The notes: generated by a model from the letters alone, not told the origin. A stretch of 64,000 nucleotides of DNA from Mucilaginibacter aquaedulcis (GCF_030409325.1 NZ_JAUFPR010000002.1:868001-932000); one strand, 5' to 3'. Shown: positions 17,016-26,175, counted from the first letter of the stretch. Made by a program: numbers and translations.

Positions 17016-18086
17016 CTATTTACTATTTGGAAAAGACTGTTGTAATGCTTTGGCTTCTGCAGCTGTAAGCCTTGATAAGCTACCATGCCTTGCATCGGGC
17101 GGCAAGGTTATATCTTTCTCAATAGTCCAATGGAGCAGATCTGGTGATGATGAAATACCATACTGATCGGCCATAGGGTAATCATAATACAACAACCAAG
17201 CACCGGGATTTACAGGATCGGCCATAACGCTTGGGCCTTCAGTAATTGTTGGTGCAATTTGCCCTTTATTCAACGGGCCTTCATAAACAGTATAAGGACC
17301 GTCCAATTTTGAAGATACGGCAACACGAATCCCTCTACGTTCGCCGGTTTTGGCACCAAATTCTTCTTCTTTATGAAATAAGTAATAAGTTCCGTTATGT
17401 TTTATTAATGTACCATCTATTACAGAATATGGGGGTGCAAAAAGTACTTTTGCAGGTGTAAACGTTTTCCAGTCGCTTGTTTGGCAGTACCATAACCTGC
17501 TTTCCTGCCAACCCTCACTTTTGAAAGTTGACGACCAGATTAACGTATACTCTTTAGTAGCTTCATCATAAAAATATTCGGGTGCCCAAATGTTTTTTAC
17601 CAACGCACCTGATTCGTCATGTACATCTTTCATTAAAGGCAGGTACTGCTCAAATTGCCAGTGAATAAGGTCTTTTGAGGTAGCGTAAATGCAGCTTGGG
17701 CCAAACACTTTTTTATCCGGCGCGCCCTCTCCTCCTCCTGTTGCTACTAACCTCCAAAGTCCATCAGGTCCTTTATGAATAAATTGATCACGCATGTGCT
17801 GATCCCATATAGGCTTGTTATTGTTTAAAGGTGTCCAATGGCGCCCATCTGCAGACAACGCGATATGTAGTTGCGCCACCAACATGGGATTGGGTAAAGG
17901 CACCTCTACCGTTTTCCCTTGTTTATCTATCTCAATACGCGTAGGGTAACGCTGACGAAAATATGTAAGCATCCACATATCCCGGGATTGTGCCTGTGCC
18001 AACTGTATTGAAACTGTGAGCCAAATGCTTATTAACAAAATTGTTTTTTTCAGAGATTTGGAAAATACAATGGTAGATATGTTCAT
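17016..18086 (-). CDS. Glycoside hydrolase, GH43-like five-bladed propeller
   Basis: A secreted enzyme of 356 residues if started at the ATG at 18086 (MNISTIV...), which places the signal peptide (KTILLISIWLTVSIQLAQAQ) correctly; the longer frame from 18161 would add a second hydrophobic stretch in front. The body carries propeller-blade motifs typical of GH43 and relatives (RDQFIHKGPDGLWRLVATGG; NIWAPEYFYDEATKEYTLIWSS; GTYYLFHKEEEF) and a probable general-acid Glu in TEGPSVM. GH43 enzymes act on arabinose- or xylose-containing glycans; this subfamily cannot be fixed by eye. No PUL partners are adjacent, although araBDA lies in the same window 34 kb away. Confidence 0.82.
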   Translation of the reverse strand: MNISTIVFSKSLKKTILLISIWLTVSIQLAQAQSRDMWMLTYFRQRYPTRIEIDKQGKTVEVPLPNPMLVAQLHIALSADGRHWTPLNNNKPIWDQHMRDQFIHKGPDGLWRLVATGGGEGAPDKKVFGPSCIYATSKDLIHWQFEQYLPLMKDVHDESGALVKNIWAPEYFYDEATKEYTLIWSSTFKSEGWQESRLWYCQTSDWKTFTPAKVLFAPPYSVIDGTLIKHNGTYYLFHKEEEFGAKTGERRGIRVAVSSKLDGPYTVYEGPLNKGQIAPTITEGPSVMADPVNPGAWLLYYDYPMADQYGISSSPDLLHWTIEKDITLPPDARHGSLSRLTAAEAKALQQSFPNSK

Positions 18087-18182
18087 ACTATAGCTTAAAA
18101 CGGTTAAACAAACCAGTAACAAAATAAAAATAAATTGATAATGTTTTTGATGGATTTTCAATTAGGCAATCACTCTTTAATT

Positions 18183-18215
18183 AAAAGCCCGTAAATAACA
18201 ATTTACAGGCTTTTT
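18183..18215. terminator. Terminator-like hairpin in a divergent intergenic region
   Basis: AAAGCCCGTAAA pairs with TTTACAGGCTTT (one mismatch) and is followed by a T-run on both strands. It lies between two genes that point away from each other, where no transcript end is expected, so it may belong to a lost gene or act as a leader attenuator. Confidence 0.5.
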
Positions 18216-18329
18216 AACGACTATTTATATCTGTATTACACAAGATCATATTCCTACTTCAAGCGATTTCTTGCTCTTACAGAATAAATGCAGTGCCTCC
18301 TGTATTATTTTAATTAGTATTGTATTACT

Positions 18330-18830
18330 ATGAAACAAATTGATGCGATGGCACTCATTAAAAATGGAATTGATGTAGACAGGCAACAACATTGGGCCGA
18401 TCTTGGCTGCGGCAACGGTACTTTTACAGAAGCACTTTTTCACCTTTTACCAAAAGGAAGCTCAATTGAAGCGGTTGATCAAGAAATACAACATCTGGGT
18501 ATCCCGGTAAATTTTATCCAGGCGAATTTTGAAACGGATAACCTGGTACTACCGCCGCTTGATGGCATATTGATGGCCAACTCGTTACATTATATAAAAG
18601 ACAAGAAAAAACTCATACACAAACTCGAAAGTTATTTTGTAAATGACAGGAATTTTCTGATTGTTGAATATGATACCGATGTAGCCAATCCATGGGTACC
18701 CTACCCGTTTTCTTTTCAAAGTATAACAACCCTGTTCACAGAACTTGGTTATAACAGAATTAATAAACTGGGCAGCCAGTCTTCCATATATAAACGCGCT
18801 GAAATATACGCGGCGCTCATTCAATCATAA
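18330..18830 (+). CDS. Class I SAM-dependent methyltransferase
   Basis: A 166-residue Rossmann methyltransferase. Motif I is WADLGCGNGTF (about 22-32), the acidic end of beta-2 is EAVDQEI, and the motif IV region is GILMANSLHYIKD. It is short but appears complete for the minimal fold; the substrate is unknown. A possible alternative is a trimmed relative of the UbiE/methyltransf_11 group. It is a single gene between the GH43 and GH92 genes, with 120 bases to the next. Confidence 0.82.
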   Translation: MKQIDAMALIKNGIDVDRQQHWADLGCGNGTFTEALFHLLPKGSSIEAVDQEIQHLGIPVNFIQANFETDNLVLPPLDGILMANSLHYIKDKKKLIHKLESYFVNDRNFLIVEYDTDVANPWVPYPFSFQSITTLFTELGYNRINKLGSQSSIYKRAEIYAALIQS

Positions 18831-18949
18831 ATTACGTTGTGCTTTTCAGACTATTCTTTTTAATCAATCTTATCAAACTCAGCTTGAGATCTGAAAATTT
18901 ATAAATTTGATGATCTATTCAAGAACACCAATAATAAAACCACATCACT

Positions 18950-21082
18950 ATGAAGGCAATTATTCTATTTGTTTTAACGTTTTTGCTTGCGAATTGTCAA
19001 TTGCAGGCTCAACAAGTACCAACTAATTATGTTAATCCATTATTAGGTACCGCAACCTTAACGGATGCTAAAGATGCCGGCTACACACCCACCCGAAGGG
19101 TTTGGGGCGCAGAAGTATTCCCGGGTTCATCTGTACCTAATGCAATGGTCCAATTAACCCCTGTTACCCAATTCCATAGCGGTTCGGGTTATCAATATGA
19201 GGACAAAGTGATTTATGGATTCAGTCATACCAGTAAGGGCCATTGGAATTTATGTTATATCCCTTTATTGCCTGCAACAGGTACAATAGATGCAAATGAT
19301 TATAAATCTGCATTTGATCATAAAAATGAATCTGCTCATCCCGGATATTACCAGGTGTATTTAGAGCGATATGGCGTTAATGCCGAGCTAACCTCCACCC
19401 TGCGTTGCGCTTTCCATAAATATACTTTTAAGCCCGGTGAAAGTAAAAAACTGATAGCCGACCTATCCATGTCAAACGAAAGGGTGAAGAGCTGGAATAT
19501 TTCTCAGGAAGGGCTAAATGCTTTTACTGGCTTTCAGCAGGCAGGAGAAAAGATGTACTTCTACGCAGTTACTAACCATTCCATCAAAAATATCGACTCT
19601 GTAAAAAATGACAACAAAATAGTACCGGTAGTGCATTTTGCAGACGCAGATAAACCACTGGAGATCAGGATTGGATTTTCATTTGTAAGCATAAAAAATG
19701 CAAAAGAGAACCTGGAAAAGGAAATGTTGAATAAAAGCTTTGACCAGGTACGTAAAGAGGCTACAGATACATGGAACCAGTTGCTTTCAAAAATCACTGT
19801 AACAGGCGGAACCGAACGGCAAAAAGGATTGTTTTATTCCTGCCTGTACCGGTCATTTTTATGGCCTGCTTTACGTAGTGATATCAATGGCGAATTTACC
19901 GACATAAGTGGACAGGTTGTAAATAAAGGATTTGATTATTATACAGAACCTTCTTTATGGGACGATTATCGTAATAAACTGGTATTATTAGGGTTGCTAT
20001 CACCAAAAGTAACTAACAATGTAATTAAATCATTAATAGATAAAGGGGAGAAAAAAGGGTTTATGCCAACTTTTTTTCATGGCGACCATGCATCGGCATT
20101 TATTGCGGGATCTTACTTGAGGGGATTACGTGATTATGATGTAAAAAAGGCTTATGATCTACTACTAAGAAATGCCACGGTTGAAGGTGGTACAAGGCCA
20201 TACATCACTGAGTTTAATACCAAAGGATACATTGCTGAGCTCGATGTGCAAAATCCGGTAACTACCACTGTTACTAAAGCGGCAGTTACTAAAACATTAG
20301 AGTACGCTTACGATGATTACGCGGTAGCTTTATTGGCAAAAGAATTAAAAGATACCGCTAACTATAGAATATTGATGAGTAAAACCGGTAATTATAAAAA
20401 TGTGTTTGATCCGTCAACCGGCTTTATGCGTGGCCGCCTGGCCGATGGTACCTGGGTAAAAAACTTCAAACCTGATTATCCATACTTTGAATATATGTAC
20501 CGTGAAGCCAACGCCTGGCAGTCTACCTTCTTTGCGCCGCATGATCCTCAGGGATTAGTAGCCCTTTATAAAAGCAAAAATGCTTTTGAGCAAAAGTTAG
20601 ATTCACTTTTCACTATTCCCTGGAAGGGCTACGAAGCCGAGAATATCTCAGGTTTTATAGGTCAGTATTGCCAGGGTAATCAACCGGATCACAGTACTCC
20701 ATTCATGTATTACTTTGTTGGTAAGCAAGAGAAATCACAGGTTATTCTGGATAGTATCATGAACCGTTTTTACGGCATGGGTAAAGATAAGCTGGCTTAT
20801 GCCGGTATGGATGATGCAGGTGAAATGTCGTCATGGTATGTATTTAATGCTATGGGATTTTACACCTTTTCTCCGGCAGATCCTCAATACATAGTTTCTG
20901 TACCTCTGTTTGATAAAGTAAACTTCAAGCTTGGGGAAACAGGAAAAAGTTTTACCATCATAAAAAAGAATACCGGCAAAAAAATCACGTCGATAACATA
21001 TGGAGGTAAAAAACTTAATGGATACTTTATTACCGATGCTGCATTAAAAGAGGGTAAACAATTGGTAATAAACACTCAATAA
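18950..21082 (+). CDS. GH92 family glycosidase (alpha-mannosidase type)
   Basis: A 710-residue secreted enzyme; GH92 members are calcium-dependent exo-alpha-mannosidases acting on host or fungal mannans and N-glycans. The signal peptide ends QLQAQ; the Cys inside it (LLANCQ) is a poor lipobox because Asn precedes it. The N-terminal beta domain contains YVNPLLGTATL, FPGSSVPNAMVQLTP and YGFSHTSKGH. The catalytic (alpha/alpha)6 barrel shows LWDDYRNKLVLLGLL, FFAPHDPQGL and GMDDAGEMSSWYVFNAMGFY, the family Asp/Glu block (usually GNEDCGQMS). The altered GMDDAGEMS may mark a distinct specificity. Its stop is only seven bases from the convergent MpaB-like gene. Confidence 0.92.
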   Translation: MKAIILFVLTFLLANCQLQAQQVPTNYVNPLLGTATLTDAKDAGYTPTRRVWGAEVFPGSSVPNAMVQLTPVTQFHSGSGYQYEDKVIYGFSHTSKGHWNLCYIPLLPATGTIDANDYKSAFDHKNESAHPGYYQVYLERYGVNAELTSTLRCAFHKYTFKPGESKKLIADLSMSNERVKSWNISQEGLNAFTGFQQAGEKMYFYAVTNHSIKNIDSVKNDNKIVPVVHFADADKPLEIRIGFSFVSIKNAKENLEKEMLNKSFDQVRKEATDTWNQLLSKITVTGGTERQKGLFYSCLYRSFLWPALRSDINGEFTDISGQVVNKGFDYYTEPSLWDDYRNKLVLLGLLSPKVTNNVIKSLIDKGEKKGFMPTFFHGDHASAFIAGSYLRGLRDYDVKKAYDLLLRNATVEGGTRPYITEFNTKGYIAELDVQNPVTTTVTKAAVTKTLEYAYDDYAVALLAKELKDTANYRILMSKTGNYKNVFDPSTGFMRGRLADGTWVKNFKPDYPYFEYMYREANAWQSTFFAPHDPQGLVALYKSKNAFEQKLDSLFTIPWKGYEAENISGFIGQYCQGNQPDHSTPFMYYFVGKQEKSQVILDSIMNRFYGMGKDKLAYAGMDDAGEMSSWYVFNAMGFYTFSPADPQYIVSVPLFDKVNFKLGETGKSFTIIKKNTGKKITSITYGGKKLNGYFITDAALKEGKQLVINTQ

Positions 21083-21089
21083 TAAGATT

Positions 21090-21890
21090 TTACCCATTTT
21101 GAACTTCAGGATATGGTTGATGTTTTTTACTATAAAACCGCTCCATATCCTGAATTTGCAATCTATACTTTACGGGTAACAAAGCATTTCTGATGTGTAT
21201 TTGTAAATTAATATAACTACTTAATTTATACAGATAAAGTAAAGGTTTTAAAAGCTCTATTTCATCTAAAGCCAGCAAAGTTTTTACCTGTTCGGGAGCC
21301 ATCAAAGCCTGCACCAGGCGCAACAAAACATACCTTGTTACACCTAAATGTTGCCGATAACGCTTAAACAAATCACGTGTAAAATCACTTAACTGCAGAT
21401 CCTGATTCAAGTGATTTTCGCGCATAATTTGCCAGCTATTATAATTGGTTGGCAAGCCTTCAATACCCATCCGTAAGCCAACTTTATAAAAAACAATAAA
21501 TACTTCTTCTTTTTCTGCCAGTGTCAAACCACACTCCAGCAATTCGTATGCGCGGATAGAATAGTCGATCAGCATAAATAGCACATCCCGGTAAGCCCAA
21601 TCAGGTATCTGACTGCCCCGTTCCGTTTCAACATGTTTATGTATAGTTGAGATCTGATCAATAGCTATAAAAGCCTCGTCATTAGTTGAAAAAATGATCC
21701 GCTGCCCATACGTTACCGTAGAAAAAAGCCTGCCCAATGGATCTGCAGGTAGTTTACCGGTAAAGTAAAGCCAGTCGACAGCCTTATTAAGAGCAAATTC
21801 TGCAGCTGCACCAGCAAAAATAAATAAAACGGTATCGGCCTTGCCCCAGATTTTGCGTACAACCGAACCCTCCTCAACAAAGTACTTCAT
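21090..21890 (-). CDS. MpaB-like oxygenase family protein (DUF2236)
   Basis: A 266-residue protein resembling the DUF2236 family, which includes fungal MpaB and the rubber oxygenase Lcp. Matching features are VRKIWGKADTVLFIFAGAAAEFALNKAVDWLYFTG near the N-terminus (residues about 11-45), the block IDQISTIHKHVE with a candidate heme-ligand His (about 83-94), and RDVLFMLIDYSIRAYELLE (about 105-123). Members bind b-type heme and cleave carbon-carbon double bonds; the substrate here is unknown. It is the last gene of a minus-strand operon after the membrane protein and winged-helix regulator genes, 41 bases downstream of the latter. Confidence 0.78.
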   Translation of the reverse strand: MKYFVEEGSVVRKIWGKADTVLFIFAGAAAEFALNKAVDWLYFTGKLPADPLGRLFSTVTYGQRIIFSTNDEAFIAIDQISTIHKHVETERGSQIPDWAYRDVLFMLIDYSIRAYELLECGLTLAEKEEVFIVFYKVGLRMGIEGLPTNYNSWQIMRENHLNQDLQLSDFTRDLFKRYRQHLGVTRYVLLRLVQALMAPEQVKTLLALDEIELLKPLLYLYKLSSYINLQIHIRNALLPVKYRLQIQDMERFYSKKHQPYPEVQNG

Positions 21891-21931
21891 GAGCTTATCG
21901 GGATATCAGGAATGATATTAATTTGAAAAAC

Positions 21932-22234
21932 CTACTTTTTCTGCTGCTTTATTAAATTCTCGAGTGCTTCAAGGTGTTTTTTAAAAGCAATGATGCCTTG
22001 GTCAGAGGCATGGTATCTTGTATTTGGCTTGCGACCTAAAAAAGATTTAGTTACAGTTATATATTCGTCTTTTTCCAAAGCTTTTAAATGCGATGCCAGG
22101 TTGCCGTCTGTTACCTCCAGCAAATCTTTCAACGAGTTAAAATCGTAACTTTCGTTGGCCACCAGTACACTCATGATTTGTAAGCGCACCCGGTTTTCAA
22201 AAGCTTTGTCAAAATTAGTTAGCGCTATTTTCAC
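21932..22234 (-). CDS. Winged-helix transcriptional regulator (ArsR/MarR-like)
   Basis: A 100-residue DNA-binding protein. It has a winged-helix fold (VRLQIMSVLVANESYDFNSLKDLLEVTDGNLASHLKALEKDEYI as recognition region, about 17-60) with a wing (RKPNTRYHASDQG) and a C-terminal helix for dimerisation. Such small proteins are often paired with a membrane protein. The start overlaps the upstream membrane gene by 20 bases, so coupled translation is likely. Confidence 0.85.
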   Translation of the reverse strand: MKIALTNFDKAFENRVRLQIMSVLVANESYDFNSLKDLLEVTDGNLASHLKALEKDEYITVTKSFLGRKPNTRYHASDQGIIAFKKHLEALENLIKQQKK

Positions 22235-22835
22235 GATCGTATTTAAAGTACATTATACTACCATATAAAATATGCAGTACACCAAAACCTAATGCCCAAA
22301 AGAGAAGACCGTAAACCGGTATCAGGATTGCCAGTAGCCCCAATCCTATTTGGCACAAACCAAGCCACTTTACATCACTATAGGTGTACTGAGCTGCAGC
22401 CACTAATGAAAGGCCATAAAACAACAGGCAACCAGGTGCGATAATACTAAAGTGCCCTTGAATAAACAAAACTAAAACAAAACAACCGCCTGTTAACAAT
22501 GGTAATCCTCCGCTCTTCAGTAGTAAATTGCTACTTTGGTTCCATACGCTTTTGCCTTTGCGTTTAGCTTTGCGTGTTGTTAACCAAATGCAAGTTGCTA
22601 TTGAAAGCACTAATACAACTATAGCCAAAATAAATAGTTGTGTTTGAACAGTGTTATTATCCGAATGGAAATGTGCGCTATTCATGTAAAGTAATTTGTA
22701 CGCTATGCCGGCCCCGGCTAACGCATAAACGCCAGCCATTACTCCAGCTAAACCACTGAGTGAAATAAATTTTGTTGACCGCTCCATTAACGTTCGGATG
22801 GAGTTGATTTCGGAATAAATATCTTTTTCTTCCAT
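22215..22835 (-). CDS. Membrane protein paired with the winged-helix regulator
   Basis: A 206-residue inner-membrane protein with about six hydrophobic segments (for example GLAGVMAGVYALAGAGIAY, TQLFILAIVVLVLSIATCIW and IGLGLLAILIPVYGLLFW) after a short cytoplasmic N-terminus (MEEKDIYSEINSIRTLM). I chose the ATG at 22835, not 22856, because the -7 promoter box covers 22854-22861 and the earlier ATG would lie in it. It is the first gene of the operon ending in the MpaB-like gene. Function is unknown; it may be a sensor or partner of the regulator. Confidence 0.78.
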   Translation of the reverse strand: MEEKDIYSEINSIRTLMERSTKFISLSGLAGVMAGVYALAGAGIAYKLLYMNSAHFHSDNNTVQTQLFILAIVVLVLSIATCIWLTTRKAKRKGKSVWNQSSNLLLKSGGLPLLTGGCFVLVLFIQGHFSIIAPGCLLFYGLSLVAAAQYTYSDVKWLGLCQIGLGLLAILIPVYGLLFWALGFGVLHILYGSIMYFKYDRENSAN

Positions 22836-22853
22836 ATAAAGTACTTTGTATTT

Positions 22854-22884
22854 CAAAGTTAAAGAATTTTATTTCTTATCCAAA
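22854..22884 (-). promoter_or_regulatory. Bacteroidota-type promoter of the membrane protein/regulator/MpaB operon
   Basis: On the minus strand, TTTG (complement of 22881-22884), 19 bases, then TAACTTTG (complement of 22854-22861) match the -33 TTTG and -7 TAnnTTTG consensus exactly. Transcription would start near 22847, leaving a leader of about 12 bases before the ATG at 22835. Confidence 0.75.
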
Positions 22885-23073
22885 TTTTATATCAATAAAA
22901 TATATTGGAGGAATTCTCCCTTAACGGAGAACATACTCTTATAAGCTGATACATTCTTAGGTTCAGAAATGTCTTTCCGGGCTCCTAATTTGTCCGGTTC
23001 GCACAGAAACAGCTCCCGATTTCAAGGTGTAAAACTCAAATTTGGTCATCACAAACACTTAATCATCAAAATC

Positions 23074-23478
23074 ATGACACTTAAAAATGCAAAAAGAATT
23101 TATTGGACAGGCGCTGTATTAACATCATTATGGTTTGGCGCAAGCGGCTTTTTTGAACTAACTAAAAACCCGGTTGTTTGGGATATTACCTTAAAATTGG
23201 GTTACCCAGCTTACTTTATTTATGTACTTGGCGTTGCTAAACTTTCCGGAATTATTGTTTTGTTAGTTCCCAACAAACTGTTAAGGTTAAAAGAGTGGGT
23301 ATTTGCAGGAGTATTTTTTGATATCATCTTTGCCTTTTCCTCCAAACTAACCATTGTTGGCCCCGCCGGAACTATCGACGCTATAATTGCTTTCATTATG
23401 GTAACTGTAACCTACCTCATGTTCAGAAGCATTTACCCTGCTAATTATGTTTATCCTTTAGCTGATGCTAAAGAATAA
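23074..23478 (+). CDS. DoxX-like membrane protein
   Basis: A 134-residue protein from the ATG at 23074 (MTLKNAKRIYWTG); the longer frame from 22969 adds a polar, unconvincing leader. Four membrane helices and the pattern of FGASGFFELTKNPVVWDITLKLGYPAYFIYVLGVAKLSGIIVLL place it in the DoxX-like family, integral membrane proteins of uncertain redox or stress role. It is divergent from the regulator operon and closed by a long hairpin. Confidence 0.82.
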   Translation: MTLKNAKRIYWTGAVLTSLWFGASGFFELTKNPVVWDITLKLGYPAYFIYVLGVAKLSGIIVLLVPNKLLRLKEWVFAGVFFDIIFAFSSKLTIVGPAGTIDAIIAFIMVTVTYLMFRSIYPANYVYPLADAKE

Positions 23479-23492
23479 GCTTAATATGAATT

Positions 23493-23546
23493 GTTAATAA
23501 AAATAAGGGCCTTAGATTCAGATCTAAGGCCCTTATTTTTATTAAT
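23493..23546. terminator. Long perfect-stem terminator
   Basis: The left arm to 23517 and the right arm from 23522 pair perfectly over 24 bases (core AAGGGCCTTAGAT) with a TCAG loop and A/T-rich ends. It follows the DoxX gene by about 15 bases. Confidence 0.85.
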
Positions 23547-23712
23547 AGTGGGCAATCCTTTAACACACTCCGGGTAACAAAACTGATACAAAAGTCATCA
23601 TATCTGCAAAATTTTCCCCAATATGCTATGCATTAATTCAATAATTACCCTTGCAGGGTGGTGGCATAAAAGTTGAAATACTGTCACCAATAACTCTATA
23701 CACGATTTCAGT

Positions 23713-23979
23713 ATGAAACAGAGAGAGACTTTTTTTCAATCCCAACTGAATATATTTTACCAGGTTCTTGAAGAAATTCAGGAAGAACACTGGTATTGGT
23801 TTAATTCAAGGCACGGGGTTAACAGAGTGCAGGATCATGACCTTATCATTAATCACATTCAACTTAATTATGTGGATTCCAAGATCATGTTTTTTAAGTT
23901 CAAGGATAACTCTGAGATGCCTCAGCATATTCGGGAACAATGTATGCAGGCTTACGATTGGATATTCAGCTTTGATTAA
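23713..23979 (+). CDS. Small hypothetical protein (88 aa)
   Basis: An 88-residue soluble protein rich in aromatic and acidic residues (YQVLEEIQEEHWYWFNSRHGV...MFFKFKDNSEMPQHIREQC), with no signal or membrane segment. The composition is that of a folded protein, better than the overlapping frame at 23768-24091. I do not recognise the family. It stands alone; the 320 bases after it hold no gene except the next promoter. Confidence 0.6.
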   Translation: MKQRETFFQSQLNIFYQVLEEIQEEHWYWFNSRHGVNRVQDHDLIINHIQLNYVDSKIMFFKFKDNSEMPQHIREQCMQAYDWIFSFD

Positions 23980-24278
23980 CTTAAAAGGCTTAGTATGTGC
24001 ATTCGGTAACACTATTATTTGGTACTGTATACTTAAACAATCCCATTACCATATGATGTTTTCTTTCGGACTTTTATTGCCGTTCATCTAATTATAATTA
24101 CACTCTCTCGGTGTAACGCCTCACTGCGTTTAAAGCAATTTGAGTTAGTAGATAAATTATTACCTCATCTGTGACCATCCAACGAAAAAACATTCCCTTC
24201 TGAATAGTTTTTGCACTAAAAACTTTATATGTATCAAAATTGTTGAAATTTGGTTATCAAGGCCTTGTCACGAATTAT

Positions 24279-24286
24279 TACATTTG
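24279..24286 (+). promoter_or_regulatory. -7 promoter box of the dienelactone hydrolase gene
   Basis: TACATTTG fits the Bacteroidota TAnnTTTG element and lies 16 bases before the ATG at 24302; it overlaps the possible TTG start at 24284, arguing against that start. A good -33 TTTG at the usual spacing is not present. Confidence 0.4.
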
Positions 24287-24301
24287 AAAAAACCTATAAT
24301 T

Positions 24302-25189
24302 ATGAGCCAGATTAACAAAGAAGACATAAGCCAGGAAGTATTTGACCTTTATGACGATTACGCGCATAGCCGGATAAATCGGCGCTCATTTGTAGAAAAA
24401 TTATCTCTTTTTGCTGTTGGCGGTTTAACCGTACCGGCATTAATGGCCTTCCTGATGCCCGATTACAAAGGAAATGTTCAGATAAAGGCAGATGATCCGC
24501 GTTTAAAATCAGGATACATTACTTATCCATCACCAAAAGGTGGTGGTAACATAAAAGGGTTATTATCAAAACCTATAGATGCTCAGAAAAAACTGGGGGG
24601 TATCATCGTAGTTCATGAAAACCGAGGCTTAAATCCATATATTGAAGATGTAGGCAGAAGAGCAGCGCTGGCAGGTTTTATTTCACTTGCACCAGATGCA
24701 CTCACTCCTTTGGGAGGTTACCCTGGTAATGATGACGATGGACGCGCACTACAAAGCAAAAGAGATAAAGGCGAAATGGAGGAAGATTTTATTGATGCAT
24801 TCAATTACTTAAAAAATCATCCGGATTGTAATGGCAAGGTAGGCGTTGTAGGTTTTTGTTTTGGTGGAGGCATTGCTAACATGATGGCCGTTCGTGTGCC
24901 GGATTTGGCTGCTGCTGTACCATTTTATGGAAGCCAACCTGCTGCAAGCGATGTGCCTAAAATTAAGGCCCCGCTCCTGCTTCATTATGCATCGTTGGAT
25001 ACCAGGATCACAGAAGGCTGGCCGGCTTATGAAGCCGCCCTGAAGGCAAACAATAAAAAATATCAGGCTTATATTTATGAGAATGTGAACCATGGTTTTC
25101 ATAATGATACCACTCCCCGTTATGATAAGGCTGCAGCTGAACTTGCCTGGAAACGGACTATCGATTTCTTTAAAGAAAATTTAGCTTAA
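24302..25189 (+). CDS. Dienelactone hydrolase family protein
   Basis: A 295-residue alpha/beta hydrolase. The family triad is complete: Cys186 in GFCFGGG, Asp233 in SLDTRI and His264 in VNHGFHND, together with Glu106 of HENRG. The N-terminus contains [17 protein letters not shown] (about 26-42), which resembles a twin-arginine or plain membrane-targeting signal, as in secreted Bacteroidota members; the first 25 residues are acidic and helical. The true substrate is unknown, since many members hydrolyse esters or lactones other than dienelactone. The ATG at 24302 is preferred. A terminator follows. Confidence 0.9.
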   Translation: MSQINKEDISQEVFDLYDDYAHSRINRRSFVEKLSLFAVGGLTVPALMAFLMPDYKGNVQIKADDPRLKSGYITYPSPKGGGNIKGLLSKPIDAQKKLGGIIVVHENRGLNPYIEDVGRRAALAGFISLAPDALTPLGGYPGNDDDGRALQSKRDKGEMEEDFIDAFNYLKNHPDCNGKVGVVGFCFGGGIANMMAVRVPDLAAAVPFYGSQPAASDVPKIKAPLLLHYASLDTRITEGWPAYEAALKANNKKYQAYIYENVNHGFHNDTTPRYDKAAAELAWKRTIDFFKENLA

Positions 25190-25210
25190 ACAAAATATTG
25201 CTTGTAAATG

Positions 25211-25240
25211 AAAGCCTCGATCAAAAAGATTGAGGTTTTT
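25211..25240 (+). terminator. Terminator of the dienelactone hydrolase gene
   Basis: The stem CCTCGATC / GATTGAGG (one G-U) with a five-A loop is followed by TTTTT, 22 bases after the stop codon. Confidence 0.75.
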
Positions 25241-25312
25241 CTGTTTTAAGATATGATAGTTTTTACTGGTATACTCTATGATACCGATTACAAAAGTATA
25301 TCATATATCAAA

Positions 25313-25320
25313 TACCTTTG
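25313..25320 (+). promoter_or_regulatory. -7 box and flanking imperfect repeat before the SDR gene
   Basis: TACCTTTG matches TAnnTTTG and ends 23 bases before the ATG at 25344. Around it, TTTTTACTGGTATAC (25260-25274) and GTATCAGTAAAAA (25320-25332) form an imperfect inverted repeat that could bind an HxlR- or TetR-like regulator; none is encoded nearby. Confidence 0.4.
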
Positions 25321-25343
25321 TATCAGTAAAAAATAGAAACATC

Positions 25344-26156
25344 ATGAAAACAATTTTTATAACCGGTACCAGCACCGGCTTAGGTAGATTAACAGCGAAA
25401 CACTTTGCTCAGAAGGGCTGGAATGTAGCAGCCACCATGCGCACGCCAGAAAAAGAAACCGAACTTACACAGTACCCAAACATCAAAGTATTTAAACTGG
25501 ATGTAACAGATCTTGAGCAGGTAAAAACAGCTACAGCAGATGCTATCGCGGCTTTTGGTAAAATTGATGTGGTTATTAATAATGCCGGCCTGGGTACTTA
25601 TGGAGCATTAGAATTAACTAAGGAAAATGATATTGACTGGCAGTTTGCGGTAAACACTCGTGGGCCTATCAATATCATCCGGGCATTTCTGCCACATTTC
25701 AGGGCCAATAAAGGCGGTATGTTTATTAATATCAGCTCATTTATGGGTGTTACCACAGCAGCACCATTAGGTTCATTATATAATATGTCGAAATTTGCAT
25801 TGGAGGGATTAACAGAAGGACTTTATTACGAATTAAAGCCACTGAATATTGAGTTACGGCTTATTGAACAAGGCGGATCACACGACAATAATTTCATTAA
25901 TAATATTGTTTGGAGTACAGACCCTAACATTACCGCATATGATGAATTAACGGTTAAACTAAAACATCTTTTCGCTACAGCAGATGACAGTCATAAAGAC
26001 GACCCGCAAGATATCGTGAATGCTATAGATGAACTGGCTATAGGCCAAAGCAAAAAGTTCCGTACTGTAATTGGTAATTCTGGTAATTACCTGGTATCGC
26101 TTCGTAATTCTGTACCGATTGAGGAATATCTGGAAACCATTTCGGCTAATTTTTGA
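25344..26156 (+). CDS. Short-chain dehydrogenase/reductase (classical SDR)
   Basis: A 270-residue NAD(P)-dependent oxidoreductase. The cofactor motif TGTSTGLG is at 7-14, NNAG at 79-82, catalytic Ser131/132 in NISSF, Tyr146 and Lys150 in YNMSK. The C-terminal substrate region resembles the group used for ketone or aldehyde reduction in stress responses, but the substrate is not predictable. I use the ATG at 25344 rather than 25278, since the shorter form starts directly at the Rossmann strand MKTIFITG and lies behind the promoter box. It is a single gene. Confidence 0.9.
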   Translation: MKTIFITGTSTGLGRLTAKHFAQKGWNVAATMRTPEKETELTQYPNIKVFKLDVTDLEQVKTATADAIAAFGKIDVVINNAGLGTYGALELTKENDIDWQFAVNTRGPINIIRAFLPHFRANKGGMFINISSFMGVTTAAPLGSLYNMSKFALEGLTEGLYYELKPLNIELRLIEQGGSHDNNFINNIVWSTDPNITAYDELTVKLKHLFATADDSHKDDPQDIVNAIDELAIGQSKKFRTVIGNSGNYLVSLRNSVPIEEYLETISANF

Positions 26157-26175
26157 TCAAAAGATAAATCAATAA

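Noticed and set aside
12203..21082. Possible polysaccharide utilisation locus (GH29, GH43, GH92 in 9 kb)
   Set aside because: No SusC/SusD pair and no hybrid regulator gene are present. The enzymes are on different strands, separated by unrelated genes and terminators.
23768..24091. 107-residue frame overlapping the small hypothetical gene
   Set aside because: It is in another frame of 23713-23979, Cys/Ile-rich, with no family features; the 88-residue frame is the better protein.
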